A DNA stretch of 64,000 bases from Mycobacteroides chelonae CCUG 47445 (lineage in GTDB: Bacteria > Actinomycetota > Actinomycetes > Mycobacteriales > Mycobacteriaceae): positions 744,001-808,000 of the forward strand of contig NZ_CP007220.1 in NCBI RefSeq assembly GCF_001632805.1, given 5' to 3'. Made by a program: the position numbers and the translations under genes. The notes below the pieces were generated by a model. It was given only the letters and a program-made list of their open reading frames with translations, made no database searches and was not told the DNA's origin. Below are positions 28,204-36,917 of the stretch, one piece after another (position 1 is the stretch's first letter; every line of letters starts with the position of its first letter).

Positions 28204-31200
28204 GTGGCGGACAACACAGGTGGCATCTACGGACTGATCGCTCGGATCGTCCGGAAGGCCCCTGTCGCCGTCATCGGGGTGTGGATCGCTCTGGCTGCGG
28301 TCTTGGCGCTGACCGCGCCCTCTCTGCAGAAGGCCATCGAGGAGCACCCCGTCGATCTGCTGCCCAAAGATGCTCCCGTCATGGAGACCACGCGGCAGAT
28401 GGTCGAGTCGTTCCAGGAGTCGGGTGCGCAGAACATTCTGTTGATCGTCCTCACCAATGAGAACGGGCTGACTCCCGCCGACGAGCAGACCTATCGAATC
28501 CTCGCGGCCCGAATGCGTGAAGACACCCGCGACGTCAGCATGGTGCAGGACTTCATCACCAAACCGATGCTGCGCGAGATGATGTCGAGTACCGATGGCA
28601 AGGCGTGGTATCTGCCGGTCGGGTTGCAGGGCGAGCTTGCTACCCCCGAATCCGGCAAGGCCTACGTGGGCGCCCTGAAGATCATCAAGGAGGCGACCGC
28701 AGGCACCACCCTGAATGCCTTCACGACGGGGCCCACTGCCACCGTCGGGGATTTGACGGTGGTCGGAGAGCGTGACCTGCACAAGGTCGAAATCACCACG
28801 GCGGCTTTAGTTCTTCTGATCTTGCTGATCGTCTACCGCAATCCGGTGACGATGATGCTACCGCTGATCGTGGTGGGTGTCTCACTCGGCATCGCCCAGG
28901 CCGCCGTTGGTGGGCTGGCGCAGATGGGTCTGAGTATCTCGAACCAGACGCTGACCTTCATGACCGCGATGATGATGGGCGCGGGCGTCGACTACGCGGT
29001 CTTTCTGATCAGTCGATATCACGAATACGTCAAGCAGGGCATGGATTCCGACAGTGCGGTGACCGCAGCGCTGGAGTCCATAGGCAAGGTGGTCGCGGCG
29101 TCGGCGGCGACGGTAGCGGTGACCTTCCTGGGCATGGGCTTCACCAAGCTGGGGATCCTGTCCACCATCGGTCCGGCGCTGAGCGTGTCCATCCTGATCG
29201 CGTTCGTGGCGTCGGTGACCTTCCTGCCCGCGGTGCTGGTCCTGGTGGGTCGCCGAGGCTGGGTCAAGCCGAGAAAGGCGTATGCCAACAAGATTTGGCA
29301 CCGCTCGGGCATCAATATCGTCAAACGCCCTGGCGCACACCTGGCGGTCAGCCTGGTCATTCTGATCGTCCTCGCCACGTGCGGCGCAATGGTGAAGTTC
29401 GGGTACGACGACCGCAAGAACCTGCCGCCCTGGGCCGACAGCAATCTGGGCTATGCCGCGATCGAAAAGCACTTCCCGGTGAATTCGACCTTGCCGCAAT
29501 ACCTCTACATCAAGTCACCGCACGATCTACGCACTCCGCGCGGGCTGGCCGATCTGGAGCAGATGGCCGCGCGGGTGAGTCAGGTTCCCGGTGTGGACAA
29601 GGTGCGGGGCATCACGCGCCCCACGGGTGAGCCGCTGGAGGAAGCCAAGCTGTCCTATCAGGCTGGCGAGGTCGGCGGGAAGCTGGGCGATGCGTCGAAT
29701 CTGATCGATGCGCGCACCAGGGACTTGGACAAGCTCGCCGCGGGCGGACACACGTTGGCGGACAAGCTCGGTGAGGTCCGCAACTCGGTGAAGAACTCAC
29801 TGGGGACGGCGCGCGCACTGGTCGAGGTGCTGGCGCAGTTGCGCGGCAGCGGTAGGACGGGCACCCTCGCCGATCTGGACTCGGTGGACAAGCTGGTCAC
29901 CAGCATGCATTCCCTTGGCGAGGCCATCGAGGCCAACGCCCAGGGCGCCAGCGAGGTGTACGGCTGGATCGAACCCGTCGCTCGTGTGCTGGTCGGCAAC
30001 CCGGCCTGTGAGATGGACCCCGCGTGCCGCTCCTCGCGAGACGAGATGAACAAGTTCCTGGAGACCAAACAGGATGGCACCAGGGACAGGATCGTCGAGC
30101 TCGGCCGTGAACTGAAGGCCGTCGACAATGACAAGCAGATCAGTTCGACCATCGCCCGACTGCGCACCGCGCTCAACGCCATTGACACGAATCTGCGCCG
30201 GTTAGGTCTGTCCGACTCCTACGGCATCCAGCAGAAGTTCGCCGAAGTCCTGACCGGGGTCAATTCGCTGGCCGATGGCAGCGCACAGCTGGCCGAGGGT
30301 GTGCAGATGCTGGTGGACCAGACCAAGCAGATGGGCGGCCAGTTGGGCGATGCCTCAACGCTCCTGGTCGCCGCCAAGCGCGATGCGGCACCCGGATCGA
30401 TGTCCGGCTTTTACATCCCGCAGCAGGTACTTACCCAAGACTCCTTCAAGACCGCCGCGGCGGCGTTTGTCTCGGCCGATGGCCATGCGGTGCGTTATCT
30501 GGTCCAGAGCAACCTGAATCCGTTCAGTCCCGAGGCAATGGATCAGGTCCGCGCCATCCAGGATGCGGCCCACAGCGCACAACCCAACACCACACTGTCC
30601 GATGCGTCCATCTCGATGGCCGGGTTGTCGGCGATGTACAACGACATTCGCAACTATTACAACCACGACCTGCGATTCATCATCGTGTTGACGGTGATCG
30701 TGGTGCTGCTCATCCTCGTCGCTCTGCTGCGGGCCATTGTCGCGCCGCTGTATCTCATTGGTTCGGTGATCATTTCGTACGCCTCGGCGGTGGGTATCGG
30801 GGTGATCGCGTTCCAGTTCATCGGTGGACAACCGTTGAGTTGGAGTGTGCCGGGTATGGCGTTCATCGTGCTGGTGGCGGTGGGCGCGGACTACAACCTG
30901 TTGTTCATCTCGCGCATCCGTGACGAATCGCCCGACGGTATCCGTTCCGGGGTCATCAAGACGGTCAAGTCGACCGGCGGTGTGATCACCTCTGCCGGAG
31001 TCATTTTCGCCGCATCGATGTTCGGCCTGCTGATCGGAAACCTGCAGTCGATGGTCGAAGCGGGCTTCATCATCGGTATGGGCCTGCTCCTGGACACCTT
31101 CCTGGTGCGCACCATCACCATTCCTGCTCTGGTTGTGCTGTGTGGGCAGGCCAACTGGTGGCCCTCTGCGATCGTGGAACCTTGGTTCCAGAAGCATTTT

Positions 31201-31335
31201 TCGCGCTCGAAGGTTGACGACCAGGATGCGGCGCCGTCGGAGTCGGAGGAGCCTGAGTGTCCTAGCGGCGATCCGATACTCGAGGAGCCGCTGATTTCCG
31301 TTTCCCGCGAAGCCGAGCTCGCAGGCCGTCGATGA
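28204..31335 (+). CDS. MmpL family RND lipid transporter
   Basis: 1043 residues from a GTG at 28204, two bases after the previous stop. Two RND halves are visible. Each has an N-terminal helix and large extracytoplasmic loop (helix 1 near APVAVIGVWIALAAVLAL), then a five-helix bundle. The first bundle ends with MMMGAGVDYAVFLISRYHEY and the second with VAVGADYNLLFISRIRDE, the proton-relay Asp-Tyr pairs of MmpL proteins. The second loop holds a long helical region (residues about 470-780) with two cysteines (NPACEMDPACRSS). There is no large C-terminal cytoplasmic domain. It presumably flips the lipid made by the three genes before it toward the periplasm. Confidence 0.95.
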   Translation: MADNTGGIYGLIARIVRKAPVAVIGVWIALAAVLALTAPSLQKAIEEHPVDLLPKDAPVMETTRQMVESFQESGAQNILLIVLTNENGLTPADEQTYRILAARMREDTRDVSMVQDFITKPMLREMMSSTDGKAWYLPVGLQGELATPESGKAYVGALKIIKEATAGTTLNAFTTGPTATVGDLTVVGERDLHKVEITTAALVLLILLIVYRNPVTMMLPLIVVGVSLGIAQAAVGGLAQMGLSISNQTLTFMTAMMMGAGVDYAVFLISRYHEYVKQGMDSDSAVTAALESIGKVVAASAATVAVTFLGMGFTKLGILSTIGPALSVSILIAFVASVTFLPAVLVLVGRRGWVKPRKAYANKIWHRSGINIVKRPGAHLAVSLVILIVLATCGAMVKFGYDDRKNLPPWADSNLGYAAIEKHFPVNSTLPQYLYIKSPHDLRTPRGLADLEQMAARVSQVPGVDKVRGITRPTGEPLEEAKLSYQAGEVGGKLGDASNLIDARTRDLDKLAAGGHTLADKLGEVRNSVKNSLGTARALVEVLAQLRGSGRTGTLADLDSVDKLVTSMHSLGEAIEANAQGASEVYGWIEPVARVLVGNPACEMDPACRSSRDEMNKFLETKQDGTRDRIVELGRELKAVDNDKQISSTIARLRTALNAIDTNLRRLGLSDSYGIQQKFAEVLTGVNSLADGSAQLAEGVQMLVDQTKQMGGQLGDASTLLVAAKRDAAPGSMSGFYIPQQVLTQDSFKTAAAAFVSADGHAVRYLVQSNLNPFSPEAMDQVRAIQDAAHSAQPNTTLSDASISMAGLSAMYNDIRNYYNHDLRFIIVLTVIVVLLILVALLRAIVAPLYLIGSVIISYASAVGIGVIAFQFIGGQPLSWSVPGMAFIVLVAVGADYNLLFISRIRDESPDGIRSGVIKTVKSTGGVITSAGVIFAASMFGLLIGNLQSMVEAGFIIGMGLLLDTFLVRTITIPALVVLCGQANWWPSAIVEPWFQKHFSRSKVDDQDAAPSESEEPECPSGDPILEEPLISVSREAELAGRR

Positions 31336-31930
31336 CGATCGCGAGTCCGTCCTCGAAGTCGGCATCGAAGTCGGGTTCATAAAGCTCCGAGAAGACCTCC
31401 AAGATCGCCGGATACTTCTGGAGATCGAGCTTGGCGATTAGATTCTCTTCGGTGTACGGATTGGGACCCGGATACTCCGAGCCATCGCGAGCCTGTTGTT
31501 CGATGGTGAAACCGATTGTGTAGTGGTGGATCACGGGAGATAGCCGGGCCGCTTCGCGAACAGTGAATCCGGCCGACGTCATGGCATCGAGCATCGGCTC
31601 AAGCATGTCGGCGGCGTTGGTCACAAAGGTGCCTGCCAGGATCCGGGCGCCCTGGTGGTAGCGCAGCATCGCCTGCCGTAGTGCACGAGCGCCGTTGGCC
31701 AGGAAGATATCCCATGGCGCCGAAGTGTCGTCGAAGGCATCATGGGCATCGCGCATGATCGCCTCACCCATGAGGTCGATGAGTTCGCGCCGGTTCTTCA
31801 CATGCCAGTACAGCGCCGGTGCCTGCACGCCGAGGGATGCCGCCAATGCCCGCATGGTGAGGCCGTCGCTGCCCTTTTCGTCGAGCAGGGCCAGCCCGGC
31901 TCGCGCGATCGTCTCCCGATTCAAAATCAC
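31262..31930 (-). CDS. TetR-class regulator (TetR_C type), divergent from a flavin monooxygenase
   Basis: 222 residues. The helix-turn-helix is LTMRALAASLGVQAPALYWH, identical in style to the class of tetracycline repressors (PALYWHVKNRRELI). The C-terminal domain (PVIHHYTIGFTIEQQ, with His residues) is of the TetR_C type that binds tetracycline-like drugs. Its gene ends 74 bases inside the 3' end of the MmpL gene (convergent overlap), which is unusual. It is divergent from the monooxygenase at 31996, and the intergenic region holds two candidate operators. Confidence 0.88.
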   Translation of the reverse strand: MILNRETIARAGLALLDEKGSDGLTMRALAASLGVQAPALYWHVKNRRELIDLMGEAIMRDAHDAFDDTSAPWDIFLANGARALRQAMLRYHQGARILAGTFVTNAADMLEPMLDAMTSAGFTVREAARLSPVIHHYTIGFTIEQQARDGSEYPGPNPYTEENLIAKLDLQKYPAILEVFSELYEPDFDADFEDGLAIVIDGLRARLRGKRKSAAPRVSDRR

Positions 31931-31935
31931 GTTGA

Positions 31936-31955
31936 CACCTTAACATCGTTAAAGT
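31936..31955. promoter_or_regulatory. Candidate TetR operator 1
   Basis: ACCTTAAC-ATC-GTTAAAGT: 8-base arms with one mismatch around a three-base spacer, right beside the TetR start codon region. The same half-site (TTAAC/GTTAA with three-base spacer) recurs at 31976. Confidence 0.65.
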
Positions 31956-31975
31956 AATTATGGAGTCAATACCAA

Positions 31976-31986
31976 TAACGACGTTA
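31976..31986. promoter_or_regulatory. Candidate TetR operator 2, before the monooxygenase
   Basis: TAAC-GAC-GTTA, a perfect short palindrome with the same half-site and spacer length as operator 1. It immediately precedes the AAGGAG ribosome site of the monooxygenase at 31996, so binding would block that promoter. Confidence 0.6.
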
Positions 31987-31995
31987 AGGAGAATC

Positions 31996-33465
31996 ATGAC
32001 CGGGCATGCAGTGGTCATCGCAGGTGGAGGTCCAACCGGGCTGATGCTGGCCGGTGAGCTGGCTCTCGCCGGTATTGACGTTGCGGTGTTGGAACGCCGG
32101 GGCAGCCACGAAGAGGTGGGATCGCGTGCGGCGGGCGTGCATTCGCGCACCATTGAGGTGTTCGATCAGCGTGGGATCGCCGAGAGATTCCTCTCTCAGG
32201 GGATGACCGGCCAGGTCACCCATTTCTCGGGGATCTTCATGAGCATCGAGGATTTCCCCACCCGTCACCCCTACGCACTGGGCTTGCTTCAGCACTACAC
32301 CGAGAAGACCTTGGCGGCGTGGATCACCGAACTCGGCGTGCCGATCTACTACAACGCCGAGGTCGTCGGGTTTACCCAGGACGACTCCGGTGTCGATGTG
32401 GAGCTCGCCGATGGGCGCGCGCTGCGTGGGCTGTATCTCATCGGATGCGACGGCGGACGCAGCACCATCCGGAAGGCGGCAGGGATCGGATTTCCCGGCC
32501 ATGATCCGTCGTGTTCGGCGATGCTGGTGGACGCCGAGATCACCGAGCAGCCGCTTGAGTTCGGTCTGCTGCGCAAGCCGGGACAGTCGTTCCTCGGCAT
32601 CCTGCCCTTCGAAGAGGGGTGGTGCCGGTTGGTGTTCAGCACCGATCTTGACCGACTGGGCGTCGAGCCGACATTGGAAGAAGCGAAGGAAGCACTGATC
32701 GCCATCGCCGGAACGGATTTCGGGCTGCACAGTCCACGCTGGATGTCGCGATTCTCCGATATGACTCGTCAGGCCGACCGGTACCGCGACCGCCGCCTGT
32801 TCCTTGCCGGGGATTCCGCGCATATTCATTTTCCGTTCGGCGGACAGGGGCTGAACACCGGGGTTCAAGACGCGGTGAACCTGGGATGGAAGCTGGCGGC
32901 GGTGATCAAGGGGGAAGCCCCCGACTCGCTGTTGGACACCTACCACTGCGAGCGCCATCCGGTGGCCGAAAGGGTGCTGCACAACACCATGGCCCAAACA
33001 CCGTTGTCCGACGCCGGGCCGCGGATGGATGCACTGCGCGACATCGTGGCCGACCTGCTGGCGATGGACGAGCCACGCAAGCGCATCGCCGGCATGATGA
33101 GCGGCCTGGACATTCACTACGAGCTGGGCGAGGGGCATCCGCTGCTGGGGCGCCGCATGCCGGACCTGGACGTGGTCACCCCGGATGGGCTCACCCGTGT
33201 CTACCCCTACCTGCACACCGCCCGTTCTGTGGTGTTCAACTTTGGCGCGCCGCAGAGTCTGAACGTCGACGGATGGGCCGACCGGGTTCAGCTGGTTGAC
33301 GCGAAATACTCAGGTGCATGGGATCTTCCGGTGCTGGGTGAGGTTTCGGCGCCGGACGCGGTGCTGGTGCGACCTGACGGGTACGTCGCCTGGGTGGGGG
33401 AGGGGTCCGATGTCGGCCTCGGCGAAGCGCTCACCCGCTGGTTGGGATCTCCCGCCCCGGCGTAG
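31996..33465 (+). CDS. FAD-dependent aromatic-hydroxylase-type monooxygenase (TetX/Rox-like)
   Basis: 489 residues from the ATG at 31996 with AAGGAG seven bases before. FAD motifs in order are VVIAGGGPTGLMLAGELA (GxGxxG), GCDGGRSTIRKAAG (DG motif) and FLAGDSAHIHFPFGGQGLNT (GD motif). A thioredoxin-like C-terminal domain follows from about residue 385. This is the class A architecture shared by rifampicin monooxygenases, tetracycline destructases and polyketide hydroxylases. The divergent TetR_C regulator and operators recall the M. abscessus TetX/TetR pair that inactivates tetracyclines. Substrate unproved; other aromatic compounds are equally possible. Confidence 0.87.
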   Translation: MTGHAVVIAGGGPTGLMLAGELALAGIDVAVLERRGSHEEVGSRAAGVHSRTIEVFDQRGIAERFLSQGMTGQVTHFSGIFMSIEDFPTRHPYALGLLQHYTEKTLAAWITELGVPIYYNAEVVGFTQDDSGVDVELADGRALRGLYLIGCDGGRSTIRKAAGIGFPGHDPSCSAMLVDAEITEQPLEFGLLRKPGQSFLGILPFEEGWCRLVFSTDLDRLGVEPTLEEAKEALIAIAGTDFGLHSPRWMSRFSDMTRQADRYRDRRLFLAGDSAHIHFPFGGQGLNTGVQDAVNLGWKLAAVIKGEAPDSLLDTYHCERHPVAERVLHNTMAQTPLSDAGPRMDALRDIVADLLAMDEPRKRIAGMMSGLDIHYELGEGHPLLGRRMPDLDVVTPDGLTRVYPYLHTARSVVFNFGAPQSLNVDGWADRVQLVDAKYSGAWDLPVLGEVSAPDAVLVRPDGYVAWVGEGSDVGLGEALTRWLGSPAPA

Positions 33466-33466
33466 T

Positions 33467-34471
33467 GTGGCGCGGGTGGCCGAGACACTGGAGTTCGGAG
33501 TCTTCATCCCGCAGGGCTGGCGCCTGGATCTGGTAGGCATCGCGCCCGAACGTCAATGGGACGTCATGCGCGATGTGGTCCGCTATGCGGAGGACGGTCC
33601 GTGGGACTCGGTGTGGGTCTACGACCACTTCCATACCGTGCCGGTGCCCACCGACGAGGCGACTCATGAGGCGTGGACGCTGATGTCCGCCTTCGCAGCG
33701 GTGACCTCGCGAATCAAGCTCGGGCAGATGTGTACGGCGATGGGATACCGAAACCCGGTCTACCTGGCGAAGATCGCCGCGACAGTGGACATCATCTCGG
33801 GCGGACGCACCCAGATGGGCATCGGCGGCGGCTGGTACGAGCACGAGTGGCGTGCCTACGGCTACGGCTTTCCGGACGCCGCCGAGCGCCTCGGCCGATT
33901 GCGCGAAGGGGTGCGCATCATGCGTGACGCCTGGCAGGACGGGCGTGTCACCCTGGACGGCACCTATTACCAGGTCGACGATGCCATCGTGGCGCCCAAG
34001 CCACTGCAGCCCAACGGCATTCCGCTATGGATCGCCGGTGGCGGCGAGAAGGTGACATTGCGGATCGCGGCACGTTATGCCCAGTACACCAACTTCGGGC
34101 AGACTCCCGAGGAATTCGAACACAAATCGAAAATTCTTGCGGCGCACTGTAAGGACATTGGCACTGACTTCGATGCGATTGTTCGAAGCGCCAACATGAA
34201 CATCGTCATCGGTGCCGACGACGCCGAGGTAGCTGACCGGCTGGCGGCCATCAAGGCGCGGCTTGTGCCGGTTGTCGGCGAGGACATGGCCGATGTCACG
34301 GTCGGCAATCTGGCTGCGACCGCCGGAACTCCCGAGCAGATCGCAGAGCGTCTGGCCCAGTTCCGCAGGCTAGGTCTGGGCTATGCGATATGCAATTTCC
34401 CGGAAGCGGCGTATGACCGTTCTGGGATAGACCTGTTCGTGCGCGAAATAGTTGCCGACGTGCGTCATTGA
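33467..34471 (+). CDS. LLM-class F420-dependent oxidoreductase
   Basis: 334 residues from a GTG at 33467 (a second in-frame GTG at 33476 is equally possible). The luciferase-like TIM barrel is seen in LEFGVFIPQGWRLDL, SVWVYDHFHTVP, IKLGQMCTAMGYRNP, QMGIGGGWYEHEW and the C-terminal TPEQIAERLAQFRRLGLGYA. The GGGWYE segment is typical of F420-binding members of mycobacteria. It starts one base after the monooxygenase stop, so the two are probably co-transcribed and may act on the same xenobiotic or secondary metabolite. Confidence 0.88.
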   Translation: MARVAETLEFGVFIPQGWRLDLVGIAPERQWDVMRDVVRYAEDGPWDSVWVYDHFHTVPVPTDEATHEAWTLMSAFAAVTSRIKLGQMCTAMGYRNPVYLAKIAATVDIISGGRTQMGIGGGWYEHEWRAYGYGFPDAAERLGRLREGVRIMRDAWQDGRVTLDGTYYQVDDAIVAPKPLQPNGIPLWIAGGGEKVTLRIAARYAQYTNFGQTPEEFEHKSKILAAHCKDIGTDFDAIVRSANMNIVIGADDAEVADRLAAIKARLVPVVGEDMADVTVGNLAATAGTPEQIAERLAQFRRLGLGYAICNFPEAAYDRSGIDLFVREIVADVRH

Positions 34472-34611
34472 GTTAATTAGACGCTCTGTCTATTACGGAT
34501 TCATCGCCGGAGAATCTCGCTTGAACGAATGCTCTGGTGATTCGAATTAATCCGATAGTACTTTGCGCGTGAATCGTTTTACGCCTGCTATCGGACAGGG
34601 TGTTCACGCTC

Positions 34612-36366
34612 ATGAGAGTTCTACGGTTCTTGGTTGTCGTGTCCGTCCTAGTGGCCATCGGGATAACATTTCCATCTGTCTCGCAAGCAGATACGGCCAT
34701 CGAAGCAGAATCGATGTCCTATACCGGCGGCGGCGGAGGGGCCTGGGCGGACGGTAGTGCGTCCGGTGGCACCCTCCTGGGCCTATACGGTCAGAATGCT
34801 ATTGCCACAAACACGGTGTGGCTCCAAACTTCGTCGAGAATAGTTATTCGGGCGCGTGGGCAGCAATGTCTGGGCGCGCCGGTTATGCGCATCAGTGTCG
34901 ACAATGTCGAGGTGGGCAATTTCACCGTATCGGCAAATGGCCTGACAGATTACACGGTGGATTTGTCCATCGCCGAAGGGGCGCATTCCATCACCATTAC
35001 GAACAGCGCGGCGTACAGCACGTTCTTCTGCGGGCGAATGTTGGTGCTGGACAAGGTGACGGTGGTGTGGACCGCGCCCACCACCACGCCGACAACCACC
35101 ACGGCGACGCCCTCGGACTGCGCCGTGAATGAGTACCAGGCCAGCTACTACAACAACACCGCGTTGAGCGGTGACCCGGTGGTGCGACAGTGCGAGACAT
35201 CGGTAGGTGGCTACTTCCGAAGTGCCGCACCGGTATCCGGTGTCAACACGTCGAACTGGGGTGCCCAATATGTCGGAACGATCCACTTTCCGGTCAGTGG
35301 CAACTATGTGTTCAGTGCCGACACCGGGAACATGGCGGTGCGGGCGTGGCTTGACGGACAACTGATGATCGACAAGGGGGCAGTGAGCTGGGGCCGAAAT
35401 CTAGCCGCCAAGAACGTCACTGCGGGTGATCATGCGGTTCAGGTTGCCTTCTGGAAGTCGTCCGGCGATTCCTTCGAGTTCTTCTCGGTCTCGCAAATGG
35501 GGCCGGGACCGGCCAGCACCAACGGCAACTACTTCTCGGCAGACTCCTTCTGGAACACACCGATCCCCGCCGACGCCCAGATCGACTCTCGGTCCGACGG
35601 TTGGGTGGCGATGCTGGGAAACCAGAATGGCATCTCGCTGAACAGCAGCATGTGGACGCAACCCATCTACGTCGCGCCACCGGGCACCCCTACCCGCGCC
35701 ATCCGGATCACGAACTCGAACAAGAACCTGACGGTTCCGTACCTGCCGTCCTATAGGGCGAGTCCCGACGGTGACAGCGCGCTGATCATTGTGGATCAGG
35801 CGAGGGGGTGTGCCTACGAGCTGGAGATGTTCAACAATTCCTCCTCGGCGGTGGCCTCCGCCTCCTATCACGCGTACACGGGCACCGGCGGACACACGTC
35901 GGGGCCGGCGCATGCGGGCGGCGAGCTGTCCTGGCTGGCCGGGCTCATCAGATCGTCCGAGGTGAACGCGGGCGGCATCAACCACGCGCTGCGCTATGCG
36001 CTGCCCATCGGTTCACCCCGATTCGCCTATCCGGGCACCCGTTCCGACGGCACCACACCCGGCGGCATTCCGCAGGGGACCAGGATGCGGCTCGACCCGT
36101 CTCTGAATCTGGACCAGTTCGCCCTGACTCCGTTTCAGCGGATGGTGGCCGTGGCCTTGCAGAACTACGGGGGCTACAACGCCGATACCGCAGGGGTGCT
36201 CGCCGTCGCCACCGAGAACACCATGGCCTCGGCGCCTTTCAACCTGCCGCTTTCGGGGCTGCCGCAGGCCCTCGTCCAGCATCTGCAGTTCCTCAAACCC
36301 ACTGTGGCGTCTACTGACATCCGGTTGGACGAGCAGGCCGACCAGACCTGTGCGCAACAGCAGTAG
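34612..36366 (+). CDS. Secreted protein: carbohydrate-binding-like domain + PA14 domain + conserved C-terminal domain
   Basis: 584 residues from the ATG at 34612; a GTG at 34600 would add four residues. A signal peptide (VLRFLVVVSVLVAIG, cleavage near SQADT) is followed by a CBM-like jelly-roll at about 28-155 (IEAESMSYTGGGGGAW, SITITN, VLDKVTVVW). A Thr-rich linker comes next, then a PA14-like beta domain at about 172-300 (YQASYYNNTALSGDP, ISFPVSGNYVFS-type strand, VRAWLDGQLMID). The C-terminal 285 residues contain SFWNTPIPADAQID, GGHTSGPAHAGGEL, NHALRYAL and YPGTRSDGT. Shared with the lipoprotein at 36918. It is probably exported and binds or cleaves envelope or environmental glycan; catalytic residues unknown. 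Confidence 0.8.
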   Translation: MRVLRFLVVVSVLVAIGITFPSVSQADTAIEAESMSYTGGGGGAWADGSASGGTLLGLYGQNAIATNTVWLQTSSRIVIRARGQQCLGAPVMRISVDNVEVGNFTVSANGLTDYTVDLSIAEGAHSITITNSAAYSTFFCGRMLVLDKVTVVWTAPTTTPTTTTATPSDCAVNEYQASYYNNTALSGDPVVRQCETSVGGYFRSAAPVSGVNTSNWGAQYVGTIHFPVSGNYVFSADTGNMAVRAWLDGQLMIDKGAVSWGRNLAAKNVTAGDHAVQVAFWKSSGDSFEFFSVSQMGPGPASTNGNYFSADSFWNTPIPADAQIDSRSDGWVAMLGNQNGISLNSSMWTQPIYVAPPGTPTRAIRITNSNKNLTVPYLPSYRASPDGDSALIIVDQARGCAYELEMFNNSSSAVASASYHAYTGTGGHTSGPAHAGGELSWLAGLIRSSEVNAGGINHALRYALPIGSPRFAYPGTRSDGTTPGGIPQGTRMRLDPSLNLDQFALTPFQRMVAVALQNYGGYNADTAGVLAVATENTMASAPFNLPLSGLPQALVQHLQFLKPTVASTDIRLDEQADQTCAQQQ

Positions 36367-36393
36367 GGCCCGTTGTTTACAACCCAACCGATA

Positions 36394-36406
36394 CCGTAAG
36401 TTACGG
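36394..36406. promoter_or_regulatory. 13-base palindrome CCGTAA-G-TTACGG before the SRPBCC gene
   Basis: Perfect 6-base arms, ending three bases before the ATG at 36409. It shares TACCGTAAG and TTACGGGAA with the palindrome at 23990. At this distance the site must overlap the transcript start or a leaderless start codon. Confidence 0.6.
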
Positions 36407-36408
36407 GA

Positions 36409-36894
36409 ATGCCTTCGCTTGATGCAGTCGATGAAGCCTTCCTGTCCAGCGCTCCTGTGCGAGCCAGTCACACCATCTCGGTACCGGTGTCCGCCGACAC
36501 CGTGTGGCGTGAGCTGACCAACGACACCACATTGCGGTGGTTGGCGCCGGGTATCAGGGTCGTGTGGGGTAGCCCCCGAACCGGGGTCGGAGCGGTCCGC
36601 AAGATCGGGCCCGCCGTGGGACCCAAGGTGAACGAGCACTACTTCCTCTGGGAGGAAGGACGGCGGAAGGCTTTCTACGTGACGAGCTTGCCGGTGCCTG
36701 CGCCCGGCTTGTGTGCCTTCGCTGAGGACTACGTGGTGACGCCGACGGATCGCGGTGCCGACTTCACCTGGGCATGGGCCATCGACGGCACGGGACCGAT
36801 TCGTAATGCCACTCCCGCGGTGAACGCCATCGTCGGATTCTCGATGAAGCGCACTCAGCGGTACTTCGAGAAGATTGCCGCCGCCGGAAGGTAA
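36409..36894 (+). CDS. SRPBCC family protein
   Basis: 161 residues from the ATG at 36409. The fold pattern is present: HTISVPVSADTVWRELTND at the N-terminus, a central sheet (GVGAVRKIGP, FYVTSLPVP) and a closing helix (VGFSMKRTQRYFEKIAA). Such proteins bind hydrophobic ligands. It is set between two paralogous PA14-domain genes and carries its own palindrome at the start codon. Whether it belongs with those genes or is an independent insertion is unclear. Confidence 0.8.
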   Translation: MPSLDAVDEAFLSSAPVRASHTISVPVSADTVWRELTNDTTLRWLAPGIRVVWGSPRTGVGAVRKIGPAVGPKVNEHYFLWEEGRRKAFYVTSLPVPAPGLCAFAEDYVVTPTDRGADFTWAWAIDGTGPIRNATPAVNAIVGFSMKRTQRYFEKIAAAGR

Positions 36895-36917
36895 GAGTTC
36901 GCCCGTACAGTGAATCC

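Noticed and set aside
28882..29499. 205-residue minus-strand frame inside the MmpL gene
   Set aside because: Antisense to conserved MmpL membrane helices; Arg/His-rich composition typical of shadow frames.
35060..35110. ACC/ACG-rich stretch looked like a short tandem repeat or CRISPR remnant
   Set aside because: It is the codon repeat of the Thr-rich linker (TTTPTTTTATP) inside the PA14 protein, with no spacers.
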